Below, piece by piece: positions 33,287 to 43,801 of a stretch of DNA of 51,417 nt; within the stretch, counting starts at the first letter, position 1; every line of letters starts with the position of its first letter. The notes under the pieces were generated by a model. The model made no database searches, had not been told where the DNA came from, and saw only the letters and a program-made list of their open reading frames with translations. Both the position numbers and the translations under genes were made by a program. This DNA is from Lobulomyces angularis (lineage: Eukaryota; Chytridiomycota; Chytridiomycetes; Lobulomycetales; Lobulomycetaceae). The stretch covers positions 1 to 51,417 of the forward strand of contig JADHYX010000139.1 in assembly GCA_027604685.1 (NCBI GenBank). Reading direction: 5' to 3'.

Positions 33287-33506
33287 AATCAGTTTTTTAT
33301 TTCATAATTTTGATATTTAATGTTTTTTTATGATATTTTTTCAAATTTTTTTTTTTTTTATAAAAATGTATATTATCTTATATTTTGTATATAAAAAATA
33401 TCTAAATACCATTTATTTTTATTTTTTTTTTTAATTTAGAATAAAATTATGTAAACTAAATTAAAAAAAAAAAAAAAAAAGATTAATTTATATTTATTAT
33501 TAATTT

Positions 33507-35164
33507 TTAAACGTCATTCTCATAATTTTCAACTTTGATGTCATTCAAACCCCATGCTTCATTTTCTTCCCATGACCTTTCGTAAAATTCAGTTGTCTTC
33601 AAAAAATAAAAAAAATTAACGAAGATTTTGAAAAAAAAAATTAGTATAGCATACCATATTAGGATCTTCATCTGGTGCATAAACATTTTGAAGATACTTC
33701 GTTGGGTTTAAAAAAAAAAACTTAATGCGTATAATTGGAATAAAAAAAATTACACTGTTTGACAGCGGATCGTCCAAAATGAGGGTGAATTCTTGTTCCA
33801 TATTTAATACTTTTTTTAATTTACTTAAAAAAGTATCAAACGCCATAACCCTGGCAGGATCGACACCATCGCCGTGGCGAAACGCTGCTTTTTGATCTAA
33901 CTCTTCGTAAATTTGCTTCAGCAACCCTTCAACAGTAGTAAATCTTCCACCAAGAGTTCCTGCTGCCAATTCCAAATCAACTTCTGGAATTTTTAAACCA
34001 CATGTCTCACTTTTTAAAATATCTCTGGATAAATCTTCATTTTCTGTCATTTTCAAGGTAATTCTTTTCCCTTTTGGAGAAATTGCTCCACCTGATTTAA
34101 TTTCATTACTTTTATATCCACATGCATCGCAAACAGTACTCATTACAATTACATCTTTAAAATGGGGGATTTCTAATCAAAAAAAAAAAATTATTAACAA
34201 ATATTTTTTCAAGGCAACTTTTTACCCAGCATATGCATTTTTGTATCACATGCAGCTTCACAACGCGAACAATTTCCAAAGAAGGTGTGAACCTCATGTT
34301 GCAAATCAAGATCCAAACCGTCTGCTTCAACATTATTCGCATCAGCCATTATACCTAAGCTTTCATCTTGTTCTGTGGTTCTTTTATATGTTGATATTAA
34401 TAATTGTGGATCTCTAGAAATCAAAAATTATAAGGATTTAATATATTATATCCCATAGAAGAAAATTCTGTAACAACATAAAAAAAAAGAAGTTTATTAC
34501 TTATTAGGAGCACAGAGGTTTTCACAAAAACTGTTTCCAGAAGGATCGTCTAAAACCATCTCAAAAGGAATAAAGTCGATTTTATCATTTTGTTCGATTT
34601 TAATTTTTAATTTTTCAATTACTTCTTGCACTTTTTGCCAAACAGAATAATCTTGCTCCAACCTTTGAGGTTGGTTTAAAGTTAATTCCTGCACTGCCTT
34701 TGAAATTGCACCTTCCACTGTTGTTAGACTTCCTCCAGAAGGTGCAATGGTTAACTCCAGGTCTGGAAAAATTAAAATGCTCTTTTCGCTTTTAACTAGC
34801 TGCCGGTTCAAATCCTAAAAAGAATTTTTAAAAAAAACGAACTAAAACATTAATATACCAGTTTGTTTTTAACTTTTATAGTTATTTTTTGACCTTTTTC
34901 TTGAATCATTGATGCAGATTGAATTTCATTATTTTGAAAGAAACAGTGAGGACATTCGAAAGCCATAATTACAACTTCCTTAAAATGGGGTATTTTGGTA
35001 ATCAAAAATCGTGTAGTCCCGTTATCATGGCAGTTCATGCACAAAGATTCAGTTTCGTTTACGGTTTGCTCCCCATCCAAATTTTCGAATAAATTATGTC
35101 GTCGAATGATTCCATCTGAATCAGGTTGTAGTTCCTGCTCTTGTTCTGTTGGGTTATCTACCAT
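33507..35164 (-). CDS. ZPR1: zinc-finger protein ZPR1
   Basis: The protein has the duplicated ZPR1 architecture: two C4 zinc fingers each followed by a ZPR1 beta domain. Finger 1 is CMNCHDNGTTRFL...FECPHC with IPHFKEVVIMAFECPHCF. Domain A includes FPDLELTIAPSGGSLTTVEGAISKAV and VLDDPSGNSF. Finger 2 is CSRCEAACDTKMHML...CDACGYKSNEIKSGGAI. Domain B includes LELAAGTLGGRFTTVEGLLKQIYEEL and LILDDPLSNSYLQN, then the end DPNMTTEFYERSWEENEAWGLNDI. ZPR1 is an essential eukaryotic factor, cytosolic and nuclear, recently understood as an eEF1A folding chaperone. About six exons. The final exon (about 33598-33507) is short and sits after an intron bounded by a T-rich tract. The gene is convergent with the kinase gene; 33287-33506 is poly-A/T spacer. 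Confidence 0.95.
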
Positions 35165-35725
35165 AATGAACTAAGTTGTCAAATTTTTTTTTTTAATTTT
35201 TTTTATTTGCAATTAAAATTGAATTTGTAATGAAATAAAACCATAAATCAAATGGATAAAGTGCTATTTTTAATTTTAATCTTTTGGATTTATTTCTAAC
35301 AAACTTTTCTTTTTTTAATTATTTCGTTACTTTAAAGAAAAACATTGTTCTCAAAAATCCAAAAACAGCCAATTTCAACTATTGCTCTCTTAATTAAGGA
35401 ATAGGATATATATGATAATTGGTTATCATTAAACTTGATGACTCATTTTATTGGTGTATGTAAGTACTTCTCTGTCCGGATTATTTTAAAAAATAGTTAA
35501 AATTAGATGATTAAACTCTTTAGAATGGCGAATGTGTTCACTATTTGTAGTCTAGTTGTATTAGACTTGTATTAGACTACTTTATAAATTGAAGAACAGG
35601 AGGATTGTTTTTTTATCTTTTTTTTAAAAAAGCTCAAAACTGTGGGGCTTTTAAATCCACCAGCTTTATAAGGATAAAAACCACTTCAAAATCTAGTATC
35701 ATTTTAGAATAATAAAAAAAAAACT
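35165..35725. other. divergent spacer (ZPR1 / lipase 1)
   Basis: The 561 bases hold both promoters. A TATA-like TTTATAAGG at about 35664-35672 lies some 55-60 bases before the lipase ATG. The sequence TAGTCTAGTTGTATTAGACTTGTATTAGACTA near 35549 is partly duplicated. No RNA gene is seen. Confidence 0.4.
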
Positions 35726-37681
35726 ATGGACAAGCATCTATCGAAATCCGCTGCTCAATCATCTTCCGTCAAGCGCAACCTCAAACTCGCCATCACCATC
35801 AAAGTCATGAAGCTCTTTCTTTCAAAGAATGCTTCCAATTTAATAATGTTGAGAAGAATTTCTGTGAGTTACAAAAAAATTACATATGAAGTTTATTATA
35901 TGTTTTGCTATTATTTAATTTTTTTTTTTTTTTTTTTTAGGACACAGCAACTCCTCTCCCTTTAGGTGTCAATTTGGAAAAAGTTTACATTAAACGAAAG
36001 GAAATTTTAGTAGAGGGATTTTCTGATTTAGATTATAGTGGTTTAGTTAAAGCGGAATGGGTAAAAATTAATATTATTTTTTTTTGTTTATTATCAAAAG
36101 ATTTATCCAAAAAGTTTAAATTCTCCGAAATTCGAAGAAAGAATAATTTTGTATTTACATGGTGGAGGTTACTTCATCTGTTCAAGAAAGTCTCATAGGA
36201 TGATGACTGGAGCACGTAGCTAAATAAAAAAAAATTGAAAAATTAACAGTTAAATTTGTTGATAGTCGCCAAAACCACAGGTGCAAAATTGTTAATTCCC
36301 GAATATCGTAGAGCTCCTGAGTCTCCTTTTCCAAATCCATTAGTTGATGCTTTATCTTGTTACCTAAATTTAATTAATCCAAACGACGGTTCTAAGAAAT
36401 TTAGACCTGATCAAATTTTTTTTGCTGGAGATTCAGGTTTAAAATTTAAATGGTTGATATTTTTTCCAACTTATTTATATTTACTTTAATAAAGCTGGAG
36501 GAGGATTAGCAATATCTGCTATGCTTTGGTTAAGGGATAATCCTCAGTACCCTATGCCTGCAGGGGTAATTGGATTATCTCCTTGGTTAGACATGTCAAT
36601 GAGTCACCCTTCTTTTATACTAAATAGACCGTGAGTAGTTATTGAAATATTTCATTGTTCACAAATGAAAAATCTAATTACGTAAATATCAGTTTTGATT
36701 ATTTGGGTGGAATGGCAGGTGATGAAAATACAGTAAGAACCAACAAGTGGCTTAATTCGGAGAGGACTCATTATTAGTAAATCAACTTTCATGGATTTCT
36801 AATTTTTATATTTACTTTATTTACTTTTTATTGTAATAGCTGCACTCATAACGATCAAATTACTAATCCATATGTATCACCAATTTTTACTGATTCCAGT
36901 AAGAATTTACCACCTATTTTAATTCAAGCTGGTACTACTGAACTTTTACGCGATGAAAGTAAAAATAAGAAAAAAAAAAAGAAATTTAAATTAAATTAAA
37001 ATCTTTTTTTTTTTTACTCTAATTATAGATATTGCTTTTTTTTGTAAAACTTTAGAGGATAAATCTGATATTAAACTTGAATTATATGAAGATATGCCTC
37101 ACGTTTTTCAAGTAAGAATAGAAATAATAAAAAATTTAAATATGGTAAAAAAATAGATGTTTTTGTACATCGAAACATTTTCTAGATTTTCATTTAAAAG
37201 AATTAAGCATTTTATGGATAACATTTGTTCGATTACAAGAAGTGCAGTAGAATTTAAAAAAGTAAAAGTAAATAATAAAATTCAAATTCAATCATACATT
37301 GCTGAAAATCCATATAAGATAGTAGAAGATGGATTAGTAGTTATTAAAGAATTAAAGACATCAACTGAATTTGATTTTAAAAAGTTGGAAGAAATCTTAC
37401 CGAAATGCGCAAAACCATTGCACTTAGAAATCGAAAATGAACCTAGTGAACTTTTTTTGGAAGTAGATGAGGGACTGGATGAAGATTATAAACCTAGTAG
37501 TAAACCAATTTTAACTGACAAAGAAATTTTTGAAGACCCAGATGGTATGAAAAATAAAAATGACATTGGTGACTACCCAGAGACTATTATCAGCTACAGC
37601 ACGCCTGGGTTTAAAGAAGTTTTTAATGAAGTTTTGCAAGGTGAAAACCAGAATGACAAAGAAAACCTTCAATTAAAATAA
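35726..37681 (+). CDS. hormone-sensitive-lipase-like alpha/beta hydrolase 1
   Basis: About eight exons encode an alpha/beta-hydrolase-fold esterase or lipase of the HSL (fold-3) family. The oxyanion-hole motif HGGGYFICSRKSHR is present. The nucleophile elbow GDSAGGGLAISAMLWLR is split by an intron after GDS (FFAGDS|AGGG). AGVIGLSPWLDMSMSHPSFIL follows, the acid is probably in ILIQAGTTELLRDE, and MPHVFQ supplies the catalytic His. A C-terminal extension of about 170 residues (from about 37200) is acidic and unlike standard HSLs. The N-terminus MDKHLSKSAAQSSSVKRNLKLA has no signal peptide. Likely substrate is an acylglycerol or sterol/xenobiotic ester; not determinable. The gene is paralogous to the one at 38.8 kb: both share NLINP..., GDSAG, ML-LRDN and SHPSFILNR. 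Confidence 0.87.
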
Positions 37682-37921
37682 ATTTTTATTTTTGCTTAGT
37701 ATTTTAATGTAATATTTATACCGATAGCGATCACATTATATTTACTAAATATTTTTTGCTGATTAATTACTACTTCTATGTATTTTACTACAAATAAAAA
37801 GCTATTGTTACAATAATTTTTTACGTCCATTAAAAATTAGGACTCTTCACCCGTGCAATTTATTTTATATTTACATGATAATAAAAATTAAAAATAAATT
37901 TTTTTTTTTTTTTAAAAATAG

Positions 37922-38273
37922 ATGTTGGGGCGGCTTTTCTGTGTGGCAAGAGGATATTTTTGAACCAACTAAAATTGATATAAAAAGTAAATACATTCAT
38001 TAAGAAAAATCAAGTTTTTGTTCAAATAATAAGTACAAATTTTTCACATCTGAAATGAAGCAGTATAATGCAGAAGCAGTCAACACAATGTTTAAAGGAA
38101 ATATGGATGCATATAAATCATTGAAAGAAAACAAAAACACAAAGTGGGAAGCTCAAAAGTTGATAACATATCCTGGTAGAACATTCAGCGGAAGAGATGA
38201 GAGGACTTTGTTGGGTGAATTTAATGTCAACAATCCCATCAGCGTTTCGCAGAAGTTGATAGCATACAAATAG
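37922..38273 (+). CDS. small unidentified protein, at least two exons
   Basis: A plausible exon follows a poly-T tract and ATAG acceptor at 37921 and reads CWGGFSVWQEDIFEPTKIDIK. A second open piece from about 38036 reads FFTSEMKQYNAEAVNTMFKG, continues for about 78 residues and ends VSQKLIAYK at TAG 38271-38273. An intron between them (donor GTAAAT near 37989) is likely, but I could not fix its phase. The first exon or start codon is not identified: an in-frame ATG exists at 37875 but is followed by five Phe codons from a T run that looks intronic. The C-terminal part is hydrophilic with a conserved-looking YPGRTFSGRDERTLLGEF stretch. The family is not recognised. It sits between two paralogous lipases. 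Confidence 0.45.
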
Positions 38274-38759
38274 TTTAAGTTTTCTTTTTATGATATACTT
38301 AATTTTTTTAATATACCATAATTTTTACTCACCAAAGTTACATTTTTTCTTTGATTATTATTTCACTAGTATTCCATAATTTTTATTGAAGAAGGTTACC
38401 TTTTTTTTTTTGAATAACCAAACATACTTTTGTCTTTATACTGTATCATGGCAAGAGACTTAAAAATAGAAAAATATTAGTACAGATCAATAAACAGTAT
38501 ATAAAAACTGTATTAACCCTGTAGAAACTATATATATTTGTAAGTTTGTTTAATGATAAATTGATCGTCAATTTATCATTAAACAAATGTGTTGTTGAGC
38601 AATTACAAAAAAAATTTTTTAAGCATTTTTACAGAACCCCTCATATAAATAGGATATTTATCCATTTATACTAAAATGAATTTTAAATTTCTATTATATC
38701 TACTCAAAATTCGAAAAAAAAGAATATAAAAATTAAAAATAAACTTTTACAGGAAGATC
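38274..38759. other. spacer before lipase 2, with perfect hairpin
   Basis: This 486-base AT-rich stretch carries a perfect 20-bp inverted repeat (listed separately) and a diverged two-copy repeat: CCATAATTTTTACTCACCAA (about 38318) and CCATAATTTTTATTGAAGAA (about 38375). Nothing else is identifiable. Confidence 0.5.
38545..38587. repeat. perfect 20-bp inverted repeat with 3-nt loop
   Basis: TTTGTTTAATGATAAATTGA (38545-38564) is the exact reverse complement of 38568-38587, with TCG between them. This makes a 43-base hairpin with no mismatch. It is not followed by a T run that would mark a simple terminator, and is in an intergenic place. Confidence 0.9.
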
Positions 38760-40416
38760 ATGGATTTAAAGTTAAAGCAACTGTATGGAGAAACAAGGCC
38801 TACTTGGGATACCAAAGCATCCCTTGCAATGAAAATTGTAAAAAAAATTTGGACCCAACCCAAACAGCAATCAATTCAACGATCAAACTCTTCCCTTACT
38901 CTACCTACTTTTGGTGTTAATATACGAAAGGTATGATTTGTTAAAATTTTTTTTTCTTTTTTTAATTGATGCCTAGGTTTACCTGCAAGTCAGAACTGAT
39001 TTAATTAATTTCAAAGAGTTGAAAGATAAAGAACTAAATCAAAAAATTAAAGCTGGTTTTTTAATTTACTTTTTATTTTTTTTTTATTTTATTTAAAAAA
39101 CAGATTGGATTGTACCGAAAAATTTACCTAATGGAACAAAAAGGGAAAGAGTATTAGTTTATTTTCATGGAGGGTAAGGGTCAAATAAGGATTTGAATCG
39201 TTTAATTTTTGTTAGTGGATACTGTTTTGGATCAAGAAAAGTGCATCGACCATTAGCAGTAACACTTTTAAAATCACTAGAAGGGACAAAGTTAATTATT
39301 CCGGATTACGGTTTAGCACCTGAAGAACCTTTTCCTATTGGCTTGCTACATTGCCTTTCAACTTATTTGAATTTGATTAATCCTGTCGATACCAGTGCTC
39401 CGTATCATCATGATGATATTTTTATCGTAGGTGATTCTGCTGGTGCTGGATTAGCTTTATCCTGTATGCTATGGTTAAGAGATAATACAAATTTTCCGTA
39501 AAATTGGATTTTTTTTTTTTTTTACATTAAAATTTTAAATTATAAAAAAAACCAAGTCAACCTAAGGGGTACATAGTTATGTCACCTTGGATAGATCAAA
39601 CAGTTTCGCATCCAAGTTTTATTTTAAATAGAAGTTTCGATTATATAACGGGATCAGTGGGAAATGAAGAAACTGTTAGAGACCAAACTTGGTTAAATGA
39701 TGAAAGATCGATGTATTACGCCACTCACGACTCCCTCTTAACCTATCCGTTAGTTTCACCAGTTTTTGCTAAAAACAGATTATCTGACTCAGTCAAACTT
39801 CCACCAATACTACTGCAGAGTGGTGACTGTGAATTATTAAGAGACGAAATTATTACATTCTTCTGTAAAACGTTACCAAACGCTCCTATTCGGTAACGCA
39901 AAAAAAAAATTTAAAAAATTTAGTCTTTTAATTGATGATAGATATGAGAATTATGCAGACTCGGTTCACGATTTTCAGTTTATACCGTTTCAGAGGTTAT
40001 CAAAAACGGCACTTCACAGCTGTTTGAATTTTATTCAAGATGTTTTAAATGATACGTTTATACCTAGAAAGAGTTATTTTGTTGAGAAACCAAAAGGAAA
40101 ATCAGCAATTTTTAAAGAATTTTTAAATCCTTATGAAATTGTTTTAGAGGGTCAACGAGTTATTGCCAGGTAATGCAACAGTTGGAAACTAATTTTTAAA
40201 TTAATCCTTTCTTTTTTTTGGTTTTTTTGTAGTTTGACTGAAGAGGGAATACTTGATTTATGGAATGCAATGAAGCCAAAAATTAAAAAAGGTTTAATCG
40301 GAGAGCTTGAAGAGGATCTTAAAGAAGCCGAAAATGATGCTTCATTTTCATTTGATGGTGAGAAGTTTAACAAAAGTGAAATTTTGTTAAACAGCAATGA
40401 TTCTGGAATGTTTTAA
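38760..40416 (+). CDS. hormone-sensitive-lipase-like alpha/beta hydrolase 2
   Basis: This is a second HSL-family hydrolase, paralogous to the one 3 kb upstream. Start MDLKLKQLYGETRPTWDTKA; after TLPTFGVNIRK the first introns follow. HGG|GYCFGSRKVHRP is the oxyanion hole, split by an intron. IFIVGDSAGAGLALSCMLWLRDN is the nucleophile elbow. YIVMSPWIDQTVSHPSFILNRSFDYI, LLQSGDCELLRDE (probable acid) and SVHDFQFIPFQRL (catalytic His) complete the triad. The C-terminal extension (RKSYFVEKPKGKSAIFKEF... and acidic ELEEDLKEAENDASFSFDGE) is long but different from the extension of copy 1. About six introns, several with T-rich acceptors. It is intact; the catalytic residues are all present, so both copies may be active. 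Confidence 0.87.
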
Positions 40417-40564
40417 AATCGGGGAATTTTTATATTCAATTTATAATTATACTACATATTTTCTAAAATATTTATAAATATTTATAAAAAAATAATATTA
40501 TTTTTATTTTTAAACACTTTATAAAACCTTTATCTAATTTTTTAATTAAAAAAAATTTTGCAGC

Positions 40565-40619
40565 NNNNNNNNNNNNNNNNNNNNNNNNNNNNNNNNNNNN
40601 NNNNNNNNNNNNNNNNNNN
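40565..40619. other. assembly gap (55 Ns)
   Basis: Bases 40565-40619 are N. The gap lies just upstream of the Atg14-like gene and could hide part of its promoter or a 5' exon. Confidence 1.
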
Positions 40620-40636
40620 AAAAAACAAAAAAAAAA

Positions 40637-42244
40637 ATGATATGTTTAAATTGTTCAATCAATTCTACAAAATTTAAGTGTAAATCCTGCATTGCTCTAA
40701 AGTAATTAACAACTACAAAACTTTATTATAAAAACGTTTTACTCAATTAACAATTAAAAAAAAATAAAACCTTTGGAGTAAAAAAATAACAAAAAAAATT
40801 TTTTTTAAATTAATATTTAATAAACGTATTTTTAGAATAACGAAAAAAAAAGAGAAAATAAAATTTTATTTAGAAAACATAAATTTAATAAAGTCGAAAC
40901 TTGAAAACATTAAAAAAAACACCATCACAAAGGAAAGTGAAGATAAGTCAAGCAGTGACTATAAAAAAATTAAAAAGAATTTCTCGAGTGTAAAGCAAAA
41001 TCTTAATTATATCAATTTAAAGATTACTGAAAATCAAGCTGAGTTAACTATTTTACGACAAAAATTGCAAAAGTTACATAGTTTAAAAAGCAAATTGAAA
41101 AATTCAAAAAAGAAAAATGGAGACGAAAAAGAAAATGAAAAAGCACTTGTCGAGAGTAAAAAAATGGAAGTTGCTGATGAAGAAGTTTTAACAATTGAGA
41201 AACTAAAACTTGAATATTTAAAAATAAACGATGGACTTGTACATACTAGGAGGGCCTTTGTCACCGAGTTGGTTTATATATTTCGACTTAGAAGAATCCA
41301 CAAAGTGCAAAATAATAGCAATTTTGCAGTATTAAATGCAAATTTGGATGAAGGTTTACCTGAATATAGAATTGTTAATGTTGGCTTTTCGCTTTTTGGA
41401 AATTTACTCGGTATCCTTTTTTAATCCAATTATGTGTTCAGTTTTCTGTTTAGATTATAACAGAGAAAAATTTAACGCAGCAGTTGGATATATTGTACAT
41501 ATGACTACAATGCTTAGTGGATATCTAGGAGTCAGGCTTCCTTTTGAAATGCACAGAATTTTTCTTCCAAAGTATTGTATTAAAGTTTCAGTCATCTAAA
41601 TTATTTTTTGTTTTTTTTTTTCTATTAAGAATTGATATAAGTTCAGAATTTTCATTTCCAGATCAATCGTTTCCTCTTTATTTAACAGATCACAATTTAA
41701 AAGAATTTATTTTTGGAATATCAATGTTAAATTTTAACATCTTAGTTTTGTGCTTTTCGCAGGGGGTGCGTAATATAAAATTAAGAGAAAGCTGCTTTAC
41801 TTTAGAAAATTTAGCAAGATGTTGTCAAGCTGTGGAGTTAGGAAGGTAACGATCATCATTTTTCATTTTGCTTACCTACAATCTTTGAAAAGGGATCAAA
41901 ATGTCCCATATGCGATTGAAAAGGAATCAAAAAATGAAAAAAATGTAGAAAAAAATTCAAATGACGTCAAAGATCAAGACAATGACTTTATAGAAGCAGG
42001 AATAGGACTAAAAAAAAATTTTACAATTGATTTCAAAAAGTTATTACAACTTCAAAATGAACTAAAATTATTCAAAACTGATGTTGTGGAATTAGGTAAA
42101 ACTAAAGTACTTGAAAAATTGGATAGTAGGTTTTTTTTTTTTTTTTTTTTTTAAATTAATTAAAATTTTTTCTGTTTAGTGCTTTGTACTGCCATTGAAT
42201 TGTCGTTTGAAGAAAAGGAAGAGGAGTGGCAATTCGTTGACTGA
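40637..42244 (+). CDS. ATG14-like: Atg14/UVRAG-type subunit of the PI3-kinase complex
   Basis: The protein has the Atg14/Barkor layout. The N-terminus MICLNC...FKCKSC carries two CxxC pairs, the Cys-repeat of Atg14. A long coiled coil (residues about 30-150, RITKKKEKIKFYLENINL to IEKLKLEYLKINDGL) follows. RRAFVTELVYIFRLRRI then opens the UVRAG/Atg14 domain, with FNAAVGYIVHMTTMLSGYLGVRLPFE and FPLYLTDHNLKEFIFGISMLNFNILVLCFSQG as its most conserved parts. This places the gene as the autophagy-specific targeting subunit of the Vps34 class III PI3-kinase complex; Vps38/UVRAG is the alternative but lacks the Cys pairs. Exons join cleanly at CTA AA|A ATA and at CTC G|AT TAT. A Lys/Asn/Asp-rich loop (about 41,905-42,000) and tail ending KEEEWQFVD finish the protein. 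The start at 40637 follows a gap, so an upstream exon cannot be excluded. Confidence 0.75.
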
Positions 42245-42464
42245 AAAAATTAATTTTAGAAAATTGTAGTTTATTTTTTATTTTTTTATTCAGTATATCT
42301 AATTTGTAATGTGAACTTATAAAATGTTAATTAAATAAATTCTATGATTTATAAGAAAAATGTGAAAGTATATTTGTTATAAAATTTTCTATGATACTAT
42401 AATGAAAAATAAAAATTTTATAAATCAAAAATTTTTTTAAGAAATATAAAATTGAAAAATAACG

Positions 42465-43489
42465 ATGTCAAAAGGAACTGAAGTAATTTCTGTGTCTGCA
42501 TTATCCGAATTTTTATTAGAAATTAGTGAAAGTTCTATTTCTAACAATGGTGTTTTTAATTTAGCTATTAGTGGTGAATATTAAATAAAATCAAAAATCA
42601 AAAGATGTAATAGTAATCTTTTTTTTTAATAAGGTGGTTCAATGAGTAAATTATTAAAAGAAGCTTTTAAAAAAAATGAAGCGAGTTTTGATTTTTCAAA
42701 GTGGTAATGAAGTTTAAATATTTACAGCTTTTTATTTTTTTTTTTTAACTTTTCATTCACTTTATACTAACGTTGTTTATTGATTTATATTTTTTTTTCT
42801 AATTATCAAGGATTATTTTTTTTGCCGATGAAAGGTTAGTCAAGTTTGACAATAAAGACTCTAACTTTAATGCATCAAATGAAGAAATTTTTAAAAACTT
42901 TAAAAGTTTTAAACCAGAAAATATTAAGAAAATTGATCAAAATTTAATTAAAAATCCAAAAGAGTGTGCTGTAAATTATCAGGAACAGATTTTTAATAAC
43001 TTCAAGTTAAAAAATGATGGTTCCGAAATTCCTTCGTTTGATTTAATCTTATTGGGATTAGGTAATCTAAAAACAAAAAAAATTCAAAAAAAAGTTATTT
43101 ATATAATTTATATTAGGTCCAGACGGTCACACTGCATCACTTTTTCCTAACCATCCATTGCTAAATGAAATAAAACTTTTAGTAGCTCCTATTACTGATA
43201 GTCCAAAACCACCACCTTGCAGAATTAGCTTTACCTATCCATTAATAAATAATGCGAAAGTATAAATTTTTATTTTTTTTTTTTTCAGAGACTAAAGTTT
43301 TTATTTATTTTTTTATTTTTTCAGGTAGTAGCTTTTATCAGTACTGGTGAATCAAAAGCGGAAGTTTTAAAAAAAATTTTGGAATTAAAGGATTTAAGTT
43401 TTCCTGCAACTAGAGTGACTCCACTTTCTAAACAATTATTTTGGTTTTTGGATACTCCTGCTTCTTCCAAGTTAAAAAGTCCTATATAA
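42465..43489 (+). CDS. 6-phosphogluconolactonase
   Basis: Exons encode about 245 residues of the SOL/DevB-type 6-phosphogluconolactonase, the second step of the oxidative pentose-phosphate pathway (6-phosphogluconolactone to 6-phosphogluconate), in the cytosol. Diagnostic blocks are [27 protein letters not shown] (family D.R.V site), and [21 protein letters not shown], the [12 protein letters not shown] signature. [32 protein letters not shown] and [18 protein letters not shown] close the protein. Introns at about 42575-42634, 42706-42810 (T-rich), 43061-43117 and 43260-43324. Complete and of normal length. Confidence 0.93.
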
Positions 43490-43801
43490 GGAAAAATTAT
43501 ATATATATATATAGATAATCCTTAGTCCTGCTGTGTAAAAATCTGAATATATCTATAATAAATTTTTTATTACCTTCAGCACAAAATTAAGAAAAATTTT
43601 GATATAATTTCTTTCGTTTTTTGCCAATATATATTTTGGTAAATAAAGAATTGTTATTTTTTTTGAATAGTTAAAAACAAAATAATCAAAAGCTACAAAA
43701 AAAAGTTTATTTTTTTGTAGTAATGAAAAAAAACTATTTTTTTTGAAAAATTTTTTTTTACAAAAACTTAAAAAATAATACATAATAACTAAAGATAAGA
43801 A
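43490..43801. other. short spacer before CWC27
   Basis: These 312 bases contain a run of alternating AT (43499-43512) and T/A homopolymers. A minus-strand open frame overlaps here and into the CWC27 start; it is low-complexity Phe/Lys sequence and is taken as spurious. Confidence 0.4.
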
